This document shows positions 1-5,496 of a stretch of 5,496 nucleotides of DNA, piece by piece. The stretch spans positions 1 through 5,496 of the forward strand of contig CALAWF010000252.1 of assembly GCA_937894665.1 (NCBI GenBank). The letters are read 5' to 3'. Source of the DNA: an uncultured bacterium (lineage in GTDB: Bacteria; Cyanobacteriota; Vampirovibrionia; Gastranaerophilales; Gastranaerophilaceae). Numbering within the stretch: position 1 is the first letter of the stretch; the number at the start of each line of letters is the position of its first letter. The notes beneath the pieces are model-generated. The model made no database searches. It saw only the letters and a list, made by a program, of their open reading frames with translations, and was not told the origin of the DNA. The translations under genes were made by a program, and so were the position numbers.

Positions 1-814
1 CTACTCTATTGACTTAGCAAAAAAGATAAATGGAGAAATTATTTCTGCGGATTCAAGACTTGTTTACAAGGGCTTTAACATTGGAACGGCAAAGCCGACT
101 ATAGAAGAAAGGAAAGGAATTCCACATTATTTGATTGATGTTGTCGAACCAGAATTTGACTATTCCGCAGGAATTTATAAACAAGAAGCTACAAAAATAA
201 TTAATAAAATTACTGAAAGAGGACATATTCCTATTATCGTCGGTGGAACAGGTTTATACATAGATATTTTGTTGAAAAATTTCTCTCTACCGCAAATTGA
301 ACCGAATAGAGAGCTACGAGAAAAACTTTATAAGTTGGATATTGAAAAACTTTACCAAGTATTAGAAGAAAAAGATACTGATGCCGCACAATCCATTGAT
401 AAAAATGATAGAAAAAAAATTATTAGAGCGATTGAAATTATTAATACAACGGGAAAATCATTAAAAGATTCTCGAGGAATAGAAGATTCGCAATATGACG
501 TAGAATGGATTGGAAGAAACTTTGACCGAAAAACTTTATATGAACGAATTGATAAACGAGTAGATTTAATGATTGAAACAGGTTTGTTAGAAGAAACTAA
601 ACAGCTACTGGATAAACATGGTAGAATTCCAAACCTGATAAATACTATAGGATATAGAGAAATAATCGGTTATTTAGATAATAACTATTCATTAGAAGAA
701 GCAAAAGAATTGTTAAAGAAAAACACAAGAAACTATGCAAAACGACAACTTACTTGGTTCAGAAAAAATTCAGAAATTAAATGGAATATTTTTCCAGAAA
801 AACTAAAAAAATAA
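1..814 (+). CDS. miaA: tRNA dimethylallyltransferase MiaA (5'-truncated by window edge)
   Basis: MiaA transfers a dimethylallyl group from DMAPP to N6 of A37 in tRNAs reading UNN codons, in the cytoplasm. The reading frame is open from base 2, so the gene runs in from the left; a TTG at 131 is not the true start. The 270 visible residues begin just after where the family's P-loop (GPTASGKS/T) would be, so roughly 15-20 residues are missing against a usual length near 290-310. Seen in order: the catalytic-Asp motif ADSRLVY, NIGTAKPT, PHYLIDVVEP, VGGTGLY, DRKKIIRAIEI, TIGYREI and the C-terminal NYAKRQLTWFR tRNA-binding signature. All are standard for MiaA; the Leu in DSRLVY also occurs in E. 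coli (DSALIY). The stop is TAA at 812-814. It converges on the yhcH-type gene with a 4-base gap. The upstream neighbour is out of view. Very confident. Confidence 0.97.
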   Translation, partial: YSIDLAKKINGEIISADSRLVYKGFNIGTAKPTIEERKGIPHYLIDVVEPEFDYSAGIYKQEATKIINKITERGHIPIIVGGTGLYIDILLKNFSLPQIEPNRELREKLYKLDIEKLYQVLEEKDTDAAQSIDKNDRKKIIRAIEIINTTGKSLKDSRGIEDSQYDVEWIGRNFDRKTLYERIDKRVDLMIETGLLEETKQLLDKHGRIPNLINTIGYREIIGYLDNNYSLEEAKELLKKNTRNYAKRQLTWFRKNSEIKWNIFPEKLKK

Positions 815-818
815 AATA

Positions 819-1268
819 TTACCACTTAATTTTCACAACAACTTTTAAAACTTTTTGAGTTTTTCCATCAATTGCAACTTGCGGAGCATGAGCTTCATGA
901 GGAAAAATCATCATAAAATTGGAACTATCCAGTCTAATTGAGGGATATTTATTCACAGAATCAGAATAAAATGTAATATCCTTATTCTCAGAATAAGGAA
1001 TATCAACATTTAAACTCGTCCTTGAGGTATAATAAATATCTTCAATACCTTTTAACAATAATTGTATATCAATATATTTATCATGAGACTCAAATTTTGC
1101 ATTATCAATCAATTTTGTATTGTACTCTTCAATATTGACATACACATTGTCAGATAAAACAGTTTTACGCATTTGAATATTAGATAAATCTAACTTTGAT
1201 AAAAATTCAATAACATTATCCGGAATATTTTTATATATTTTTAAATTTTCAATTTTATCAACAATCAT
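819..1268 (-). CDS. YhcH/YjgK/YiaL family protein (DUF386, cupin-like)
   Basis: This 149-residue protein matches the YhcH/YjgK/YiaL (EbgC-like, DUF386) family, whose members are about 150 residues with a cupin-like beta barrel. Visible signatures are the MIVD.I start, the metal-site motif SHDKYIDIQ (residues 61-69, with Glu60 and His62), DITFYSDS (97-104), the IFPHEAHAPQ motif (121-130, His124 and His127) and the C-terminal KVVVKIKW. In other bacteria, relatives lie in sialic-acid, xylulose or beta-galactosidase operons, and a role in handling free sugars or amino sugars has been proposed; the reaction is not settled. The ATG at 1268 follows a GAAAGGTG ribosome site (1273-1280) at good spacing. 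It is the last minus-strand gene after the prepilin-like gene, with a stem-loop in the gap. It is soluble: no signal peptide or membrane segment. The family call is confident; the substrate is unknown. Confidence 0.9.
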   Translation of the reverse strand: MIVDKIENLKIYKNIPDNVIEFLSKLDLSNIQMRKTVLSDNVYVNIEEYNTKLIDNAKFESHDKYIDIQLLLKGIEDIYYTSRTSLNVDIPYSENKDITFYSDSVNKYPSIRLDSSNFMMIFPHEAHAPQVAIDGKTQKVLKVVVKIKW

Positions 1269-1272
1269 TTTA

Positions 1273-1280
1273 CACCTTTC
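1273..1280 (-). promoter_or_regulatory. Ribosome binding site of the YhcH-family gene
   Basis: On the minus strand GAAAGGTG lies four bases before the ATG at 1268 (AGG core six bases away). It fixes the start and is the clearest Shine-Dalgarno sequence in the window. It begins five bases after the base of the intergenic stem-loop, leaving no obvious room for a separate promoter downstream of that hairpin. Confidence 0.7.
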
Positions 1281-1285
1281 AAATC

Positions 1286-1315
1286 TAACGAGTTAAGAAT
1301 AATCTTAACCCGTTA
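1286..1315 (-). terminator. 13-bp inverted repeat between prepilin-like gene and YhcH-family gene; possible terminator or attenuator
   Basis: The arms TAACGAGTTAAGA (1286-1298) and TCTTAACCCGTTA (1303-1315) form a 13-bp stem with a four-base loop. The single non-Watson-Crick position is a G-U wobble when read as minus-strand RNA but an A-C mismatch as plus-strand RNA, so the fold is better in the direction of the surrounding genes. It starts 10 bases after the prepilin-like gene's stop, the usual place for a terminator. However, the bases that follow (GATTTG on the minus strand) are not a proper U-tract. It may instead be a partial attenuator or a 3'-end stabilising hairpin that separates expression of the two genes. 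Confidence 0.45.
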
Positions 1316-1325
1316 TACAATTAAA

Positions 1326-3707
1326 TTAGAAGAATCGTAGTTTATTTCTTACTGATACGAAACAACTATGACTTGAGCAAGGATTCGAATCGGAATCAAT
1401 TGCCTCTGTACCTTTATCAACTTGAGTACCCGCACCCTTTGCCTTCAAACCTAAGTTCTTGCAATATGGAGTATGAGAATTAACAAGTTTTGCAAAACAT
1501 ACTCCCCTCGCATATGATACGTTTGAATATGCAACAACACGTCTTCTCGCAGAATCACCTGCACTAGTGAAGTAATATACATCAACCGGAATATTTTTTA
1601 CACTATTACCAGCCAAATATACACTATTTGAATCTGCCTCTAAAGATTTTGGTGCATCTAACGGATAACCTGGATAAACTTTTCCATTTGTCCCTACGTA
1701 GAATGGGAAAACATCTTCCCATAAAGTACCGGAACCTTTAGTACCATTTATATCAACAAAAACAGTAAAACCACCAATAGCAAAGGACCTATTATCTTTA
1801 TCAACATCTGCACTATAATCAATTGTAGATAAATCAGTAGATGCACAACAATTTCTTGCATCACCCATTTTATTTAAACTGGACGCACTATCTAAAGTAT
1901 AACAATGAGATTCTCCTGCACAGAAATACCCTCCTGCGGCATCACAAAGTTCCCTTGTCGATAATGGAGAAAGATTATCTGATTTCAATAATTCTCTACA
2001 CATATTTTGAGTAGATGATATACCAACAGGATTATAAGATAAACCAGGAATAGAAGCTGACTTATCACCTAAAATCCATAACCGCAAACCATTTGACAAA
2101 ATAATATTAGGTCTTAGATTTGCAAACGCACCCTGCTTACTATTTATTGAAAGATAACCGGAACCGTTATTTCCTTTTGCAGCTTCTAAAACATTTTCAT
2201 ATACATTCACATTATTTTCTTCAGTAAACAGATTGCAATTAGCACTATTTGGAACAATATTCCAATTATCCCTAATAAGTTCACAGAAACGGCTAGCTTT
2301 AACAATTGGTGGATTCGGCACGCAAACCTGAGTATTAAAATCAGGACGATAGCCTTCAGCACAACCCTTTAACACACATTTTTCAGAGGAAGTGCCTTTA
2401 TTACTATCCATTTCATAACCACTCGCACATTCACATGCCGAACCATTAAAAAATGAATGTTCCGGACAACACCAATCACTTACAGAGTTATATTCGCCGC
2501 TACAATATCTACAATAATTTATACCAGCATCTGCGGCATGTGCAAGCCCAGGGTGAGCATTAGCATATGTATTAAAAGTATTAGTTTTGGCAGCAGTTTT
2601 AGTAACTGGGGCATAAGAATTATAATTATCCTTATGCGAACAACAAACCTTGTCATCATTTGAAGTTACAAACTTACCTGTTTCACATTCACAACTAAGG
2701 GCATATGTTCCTCCGGCATTATACATACCATAATAAGGGCTATTTACACAAATATCTTTAACCGAAGGGCGAGTATATGAAGTTGAATTATTAACCTCAG
2801 AAGAAGAAGAACCTAAATATCTATATATTGAATCACAAGAACTATACTCGGATGCTTCATCTTCGTCATCAGCTTCTTCTCTGACAACCCTTAATTCTTT
2901 TTTAGATTTATACTCTACAGTGTCATTTTCTGCGTTCCCAGAACAATACGTATTCAATTTCGCACAATATCCGGCAAAATCACCACCGTTTTTAATATAA
3001 TCTTCTAATTCTTTATAAATGGTTGATTCGGCTTTACTATTAAGAGTAATTAACCCTTGACTAGGAAGCAACCCTTTAACTGGAGCGTAATTGTCAAAAT
3101 AAGAAGTAGTAACAGTTGTTTCATTACCATTTTCATCTCGTCCATTGTAAGAACCACTTTCTTCCCCTATAATATCAATACATTTATAATACTCAGGAGT
3201 ACCGTCTTCTTTTGTTCCCTTTTGAACTTGTTTATTTAACTTACAAACTTGATATGCTAACTGAACCTGCTCATAGTCTTGGCTTGTAATAGACGATCCG
3301 TCATACCATTCAGGTTCGTCGGCAAAACTCTTCGGGAATAAATTTTTAAAAACGAAATGTTCTGTATATGCAAATCTCAAACTTAAATTTGTAAATACCG
3401 ATTTAATATTTTTACTCCAAGAATTTTTAGCGATATTAGTTACATTAGCGATTTTAGAAAAATCAGGATTTTCTGAAGTCTTTTTATACCTTGGATCATC
3501 TGGGTCTCCAAGAGCTACTATCTGTCCGCCCAATTTTTCAACAGAACGGTATGCCATATAGTAAGCATATTCGTCAGATTTAGATAATTGGTTTTTAACA
3601 ATAGGAATACAAACTATCGTCAAGAGAGCAACAATCATAACTGCGATTGCCAATTCCATTAACGAAAATCCATTTTTTTTAATATTTCTATTATTGAAGA
3701 CTCTCAT
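1326..3707 (-). CDS. Large Cys-rich prepilin-like (type IV pilin / type II pseudopilin N-terminus) surface protein
   Basis: The protein has a class III prepilin leader: MRVFNNRNIKKNG, cleavage after Gly13, then FSLMELAIAVMIVALL with Glu at mature position 5, forming the hydrophobic N-terminal helix (about residues 14-37). A prepilin peptidase would process it and the rest would face outward. At 793 residues it is several times longer than ordinary pilins (about 130-200). The ectodomain holds about 31 cysteines, an acidic run (276-288), three CxC/C-x2-G cysteine modules (339-462) and, near the C-terminus (642-671), a stretch with FVDINGTKGSG and DVFPFYV that recalls the C-terminal core of GspG-like pseudopilins. 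I chose the ATG at 3707 because GGGGGT lies just before it; an in-frame ATG at 3722 adds five residues but has no ribosome site. It lies 25 bases after the transketolase stop. The exact role (minor pilin, adhesin, secretion pseudopilin) is unknown. Confidence 0.85.
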   Translation of the reverse strand: MRVFNNRNIKKNGFSLMELAIAVMIVALLTIVCIPIVKNQLSKSDEYAYYMAYRSVEKLGGQIVALGDPDDPRYKKTSENPDFSKIANVTNIAKNSWSKNIKSVFTNLSLRFAYTEHFVFKNLFPKSFADEPEWYDGSSITSQDYEQVQLAYQVCKLNKQVQKGTKEDGTPEYYKCIDIIGEESGSYNGRDENGNETTVTTSYFDNYAPVKGLLPSQGLITLNSKAESTIYKELEDYIKNGGDFAGYCAKLNTYCSGNAENDTVEYKSKKELRVVREEADDEDEASEYSSCDSIYRYLGSSSSEVNNSTSYTRPSVKDICVNSPYYGMYNAGGTYALSCECETGKFVTSNDDKVCCSHKDNYNSYAPVTKTAAKTNTFNTYANAHPGLAHAADAGINYCRYCSGEYNSVSDWCCPEHSFFNGSACECASGYEMDSNKGTSSEKCVLKGCAEGYRPDFNTQVCVPNPPIVKASRFCELIRDNWNIVPNSANCNLFTEENNVNVYENVLEAAKGNNGSGYLSINSKQGAFANLRPNIILSNGLRLWILGDKSASIPGLSYNPVGISSTQNMCRELLKSDNLSPLSTRELCDAAGGYFCAGESHCYTLDSASSLNKMGDARNCCASTDLSTIDYSADVDKDNRSFAIGGFTVFVDINGTKGSGTLWEDVFPFYVGTNGKVYPGYPLDAPKSLEADSNSVYLAGNSVKNIPVDVYYFTSAGDSARRRVVAYSNVSYARGVCFAKLVNSHTPYCKNLGLKAKGAGTQVDKGTEAIDSDSNPCSSHSCFVSVRNKLRFF

Positions 3708-3710
3708 CAG

Positions 3711-3716
3711 ACCCCC
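3711..3716 (-). promoter_or_regulatory. G-rich ribosome binding site deciding the prepilin-like gene start
   Basis: On the minus strand GGGGGT ends three bases before the ATG at 3707. The alternative in-frame ATG at 3722 is preceded only by AT-rich bases (TTTATATATT) with no Shine-Dalgarno match, so the shorter product is preferred. The motif is an imperfect match to GGAGGT, so the choice is moderate, not certain. Confidence 0.45.
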
Positions 3717-3732
3717 ATTCATAATATATAAA

Positions 3733-4566
3733 CTATTTTAATTCTAACATTGCTTTTTCATAATCTTCTTTGTTTGGAGCTTTTCCATGCCAACCGGCAT
3801 TGTTTTCCATAAAGGAAACACCCTTACCCTTAATCGTATTTGCAACAATAACAGTTGGTTTATCCTCTACAAGTTTAGAAGATTCAATTGCATCATATAT
3901 TTCTTGAAGATTATGACCATCTATTTCAATAACATTCCAACTAAAAGCTCTTAATTTTTCCGGTAAATTATCTAACGACATTACACATTCTGTATTCCCA
4001 TCAATTTGAAGTCTATTTCTGTCAATAATTGCGGTTAAATTATTTAATTTCCGATGAGATGCTTGCATTAAGGCTTCCCATACGTTACCTTCTTGCATTT
4101 CACCATCTCCAAGTAATACATAAACTCTAGCCGGATTATTGTCCATTTTTAAAGACATTGCAATTCCACAAGCCATAGATAAACCTTGTCCTAAAGAACC
4201 AGAAGCAACTTCTATACCCGGACACCATAAAGAAGGATGCCCTTGTAATCTCGTACCTAATTTTCTAAAAGTTTTCAACTCAGATTTAGGAATAAATCCA
4301 ATTTGAGAAAGAACGGAATAATAAACTGGAGAAACATGCCCCTTAGAAAGAACAAATCTATCTCTTTGTTGATAATTTTTAGAGCTTTTTCCTTTCACAG
4401 AATGCTTCATACATTTATGAAACAAAACCGTCATAATTTCACAAGAAGATAATGAGCCTCCGATATGCCCAGATTGAGCATTGTAAACCATAGACACTAC
4501 ATTTTGTCTATTTCCCTTGCATAATTTATTTAGTTCCATTATCTCATTTTCAGATAAAGCAGTCAT
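3733..4566 (-). CDS. Transketolase, N-terminal (thiamine-diphosphate-binding) subunit
   Basis: Transketolase moves two-carbon ketol units between sugar phosphates in the pentose-phosphate pathway. This 277-residue protein is the N-terminal half of a split enzyme. It shows GHIGGSLSS (33-41), LSKGHVSP (73-80), QGHPS (108-112), ASGSLGQGLSMACG (121-134), the ThDP/Mg motif GDGEMQEGNVWEA (153-165) continuing to DRNRLQIDG (182-190), and KGKGVSF...WHGKAP (246-264). Every recognisable cofactor and substrate histidine motif of the half is present and the length is normal for split N-subunits. The C-terminal pyrimidine-binding subunit, needed for activity and often directly downstream, is absent: the next gene is the prepilin-like one. 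The ATG shares its A with the TAA of the glycosyltransferase gene upstream, suggesting translational coupling. The stop is TAG. The family call is strong; the true sugar substrate is open, since such split pairs also occur in surface-sugar clusters. Confidence 0.93.
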   Translation of the reverse strand: MTALSENEIMELNKLCKGNRQNVVSMVYNAQSGHIGGSLSSCEIMTVLFHKCMKHSVKGKSSKNYQQRDRFVLSKGHVSPVYYSVLSQIGFIPKSELKTFRKLGTRLQGHPSLWCPGIEVASGSLGQGLSMACGIAMSLKMDNNPARVYVLLGDGEMQEGNVWEALMQASHRKLNNLTAIIDRNRLQIDGNTECVMSLDNLPEKLRAFSWNVIEIDGHNLQEIYDAIESSKLVEDKPTVIVANTIKGKGVSFMENNAGWHGKAPNKEDYEKAMLELK

Positions 4567-5279
4567 TATTTTGATAACCTTTCTTTTAAAACTTTTAAAA
4601 CAAACAATGGTAATGTTGGGAAAATTCGCTTAAATCGTTGAGGTTCTTTAATCGTACGATATAACCATTCTAAACCCAATTTTTGATATATTTTAGGTGC
4701 TCGTTCTACAACTCCAGCCCAGACATCAAAACTTCCACCTAAGCCAATTAAGGTTGTGTTTGGTAATTTATTTTTTAAATCATTTATAAAAAATTCCTGT
4801 TTGGGAGAACCCAAAGCCACTAAAACTAAATCCGGATTAGCAGAAACAACAGAATCCAAAATTTCTGTATCTTCGTTAAAATATCCATCATGAGAATATA
4901 CAACATTCAAAGTTGGATATTCTTTCAATAAATTACTTATAGCATAATCCACAACTCCAGGTTTTGCACCAATCATAGCAACAGATTTGCCATTGTTAGT
5001 ATATTTTTCGATAAGAGCTTTGCCTAAATCAATTCCGGCAATTCGTTTTATATTATGACCAAGAATTTTAAGCCCTATTTCGACCCCGATACCATCAGCA
5101 ACAACTAATTCTGCATTTTTAATTATTTTTGAAAATTCAGGATTTGAATGAGCCGCGGAAATCATCTCCGGATTAATAGTTACAATTTGACCATGATGAG
5201 TATAAGCCCAATCTACGGCTTGCTCAAAAGTAAAACTATCAACATCAAATCCCTGTATTTTGACTAAGACTCTATCCAT
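4566..5279 (-). CDS. WecG/TagA/CpsF family glycosyltransferase (GT26)
   Basis: GT26 enzymes transfer N-acetylmannosamine (TagA) or N-acetylmannosaminuronic acid (WecG) from a UDP-sugar to a lipid-linked sugar at the inner face of the membrane, an early step in wall teichoic acid, enterobacterial common antigen or capsule synthesis. The 237-residue protein has the family motifs in order: VTINPEMI (33-40), VVADGIGVE (59-67, Asp62 the likely catalytic base), IAGIDL (80-85), AMIGAKPG (101-108), LGSPKQE (156-162), GLGGSFDVWAG (179-189), RAP (193-195) and the C-terminal GLEWLYR...EPQRFKR segment that contacts membrane and substrate. Length is typical. The ATG at 5279 is the only sensible start; no Shine-Dalgarno sequence precedes it, but an extended -10 lies six bases upstream, so the mRNA may be leaderless. 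It is first in the minus-strand cluster. Family assignment is firm; the donor sugar and final glycan cannot be told. Confidence 0.95.
   Translation of the reverse strand: MDRVLVKIQGFDVDSFTFEQAVDWAYTHHGQIVTINPEMISAAHSNPEFSKIIKNAELVVADGIGVEIGLKILGHNIKRIAGIDLGKALIEKYTNNGKSVAMIGAKPGVVDYAISNLLKEYPTLNVVYSHDGYFNEDTEILDSVVSANPDLVLVALGSPKQEFFINDLKNKLPNTTLIGLGGSFDVWAGVVERAPKIYQKLGLEWLYRTIKEPQRFKRIFPTLPLFVLKVLKERLSK
4578..4583 (-). promoter_or_regulatory. Ribosome binding site of the transketolase subunit, inside the 3' end of wecG-type gene
   Basis: GAAAGG on the minus strand lies 11 bases before the ATG at 4566, within the last codons of the upstream glycosyltransferase gene. The spacing is a little long, but with the one-base stop/start overlap it supports coupled translation. 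Confidence 0.5.
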
Positions 5280-5285
5280 AAGACT

Positions 5286-5294
5286 ATTATACCA
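5286..5294 (-). promoter_or_regulatory. Extended -10 promoter of the minus-strand cluster (wecG-type gene first)
   Basis: On the minus strand the sequence reads TGGTATAAT, a perfect TATAAT with the TGn extension, followed by exactly six bases and the ATG at 5279. Transcription normally starts about seven bases past the -10 hexamer, that is on or next to the A of the ATG, giving a leaderless message. The -35 area (TAGCAT at 17-base spacing) is poor, which extended -10 promoters tolerate. A second TATAAT at 5299-5304 could give a short leader instead, still without a ribosome site. Confidence 0.6.
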
Positions 5295-5309
5295 TATTAT
5301 TATAAATTA

Positions 5310-5318
5310 TGCTATAAT
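5310..5318 (+). promoter_or_regulatory. Extended -10 promoter of the divergent secreted-protein gene
   Basis: TGCTATAAT is a perfect -10 with TGn extension, followed by exactly six bases (TTATAT) and the ATG at 5325, the same geometry as the opposing promoter. No Shine-Dalgarno sequence can fit, so a leaderless mRNA is predicted. Its -35 position (5290-5295, TACCAT) is poor and overlaps the last base pairs of the opposing -10, so the two promoters may exclude each other. Confidence 0.6.
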
Positions 5319-5324
5319 TTATAT

Positions 5325-5496
5325 ATGAAAAATATATTAAAAATAATTTTTGGAATATTGTTTTTAATAAGTACCACACAAGTTGTTAAAGCGGCGGAAT
5401 TTGAAGTGCTTGTATTGCCTACTGGACTTTTTTCAACTTGTTCTAATTATTTTTGCTTTCCAGATGTATCAGAAATCATAGCGGACGATGTAATTA
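5325..5496 (+). CDS. Secreted protein of unknown function (3' end beyond window)
   Basis: An open frame of 57 codons runs from the ATG at 5325 to the right edge with no stop. The product begins with a textbook Sec signal peptide: MKNILK basic start, hydrophobic IIFGILFLIS core, and a likely signal-peptidase I site after VKA (residue 23) or the next Ala. The visible mature part (EFEVLVLPTGLF, then STCSNYFCF with two Cys, then PDVSEIIADDVI) has the look of an alternating beta strand followed by a helix, but I do not recognise the family. There is no lipobox Cys at the cleavage site. It is divergent from the wecG-type gene, 45 bases away, with an extended -10 six bases before the start and no ribosome site. 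That the frame is coding is supported by the signal peptide and promoter; the function is unknown. Confidence 0.75.
   Translation, partial: MKNILKIIFGILFLISTTQVVKAAEFEVLVLPTGLFSTCSNYFCFPDVSEIIADDVI

Noticed and set aside
131..133. TTG as a possible start of miaA
   Set aside because: The frame is open back to base 2 and the upstream residues carry conserved MiaA motifs (ADSRLVY, NIGTAKPT), so the true start is beyond the window.
841..855. CTTTTAAAACTTTT shared with 4583-4596, as a possible dispersed repeat
   Set aside because: In both places it encodes KVLK on the minus strand in unrelated proteins; in such an AT-rich sequence this is coincidence of Lys/Leu codons.
2457..2663. Plus-strand open frame of 68 codons opposite the prepilin-like gene
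   Set aside because: It lies wholly antisense to a well-supported gene, has no ribosome site and no recognisable motif; its composition is that expected from the reverse of Cys- and Asn-rich coding sequence.
2801..2812. GAAGAAGAAGAA tract as a possible phase-variable repeat
   Set aside because: It is a short trinucleotide run coding Ser residues; a change in copy number would not shift the frame, and the run is too short to be unstable.
3057..3239. Plus-strand open frame of 60 codons opposite the prepilin-like gene
   Set aside because: Antisense shadow with Ile/Ser/Phe-rich low-complexity translation and no start signals.
3720..3740. TATATAT-rich stretch before the prepilin-like gene as a dedicated promoter
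   Set aside because: No good -35 or clean TATAAT at proper spacing is visible and the stretch overlaps the end of the transketolase gene; AT richness alone explains it.
1..5496. CRISPR array, tRNA, rRNA, insertion sequence or phage signals
   Set aside because: No regularly spaced repeats, no cloverleaf-like segments, no transposase or integrase motifs and no flanking terminal repeats were seen on either strand.

Overview
The window looks like a piece of an AT-rich bacterial chromosome. I infer a gut-type member of the non-photosynthetic cyanobacterial relatives (Gastranaerophilales / Vampirovibrionia, formerly Melainabacteria). The basis is low GC, a MiaA whose N-terminal motifs (ADSR.VY, NIGTAKPT, PHYLID..EP) resemble cyanobacterial MiaA, and a large Cys-rich prepilin-like protein of a kind I associate with such genomes. 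This assignment comes from memory of family features, not from a search, so it is tentative; other AT-rich gut bacteria remain possible.

Layout. Positions 1-814 (+) hold the 3' nine-tenths of miaA, a tRNA isopentenyltransferase whose P-loop end lies off the left edge. Facing it, with a 4-base gap, is a minus-strand cluster read from right to left: wecG/tagA-type glycosyltransferase (5279-4566), transketolase N-terminal subunit (4566-3733, sharing one base with wecG), a 793-residue prepilin-like Cys-rich surface protein (3707-1326) and a YhcH-family protein (1268-819). The gaps are short, so the four genes could be one transcription unit. A strong 13-bp stem-loop (1286-1315) sits between the last two and could terminate, attenuate or stabilise the message. 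At the right edge a divergent plus-strand gene starts at 5325; it encodes a short signal peptide followed by an unrecognised secreted protein, cut off by the window.

How the genes may work together. WecG/TagA enzymes add an N-acetylmannosamine-type sugar to a lipid-linked acceptor in cell-surface glycan synthesis. The transketolase half would supply or rearrange sugar phosphates only with a C-terminal partner, which is not adjacent here. The prepilin-like protein would be inserted in the inner membrane and processed by a prepilin peptidase, exposing a very large disulfide-rich ectodomain. YhcH-family proteins are linked to amino-sugar and sialic-acid metabolism. The set therefore hints at a cell-surface/glycan cluster, but the functional link is inference from adjacency.

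The most notable regulatory feature is the 45-base divergent intergenic region (5280-5324). Each gene has an extended -10 element (TGnTATAAT) exactly six bases before its ATG and no Shine-Dalgarno sequence. This suggests two overlapping promoters that both make leaderless mRNAs. No rRNA, tRNA, CRISPR array, insertion sequence or long repeat was found, and no gene-free stretch exceeds 300 bases.
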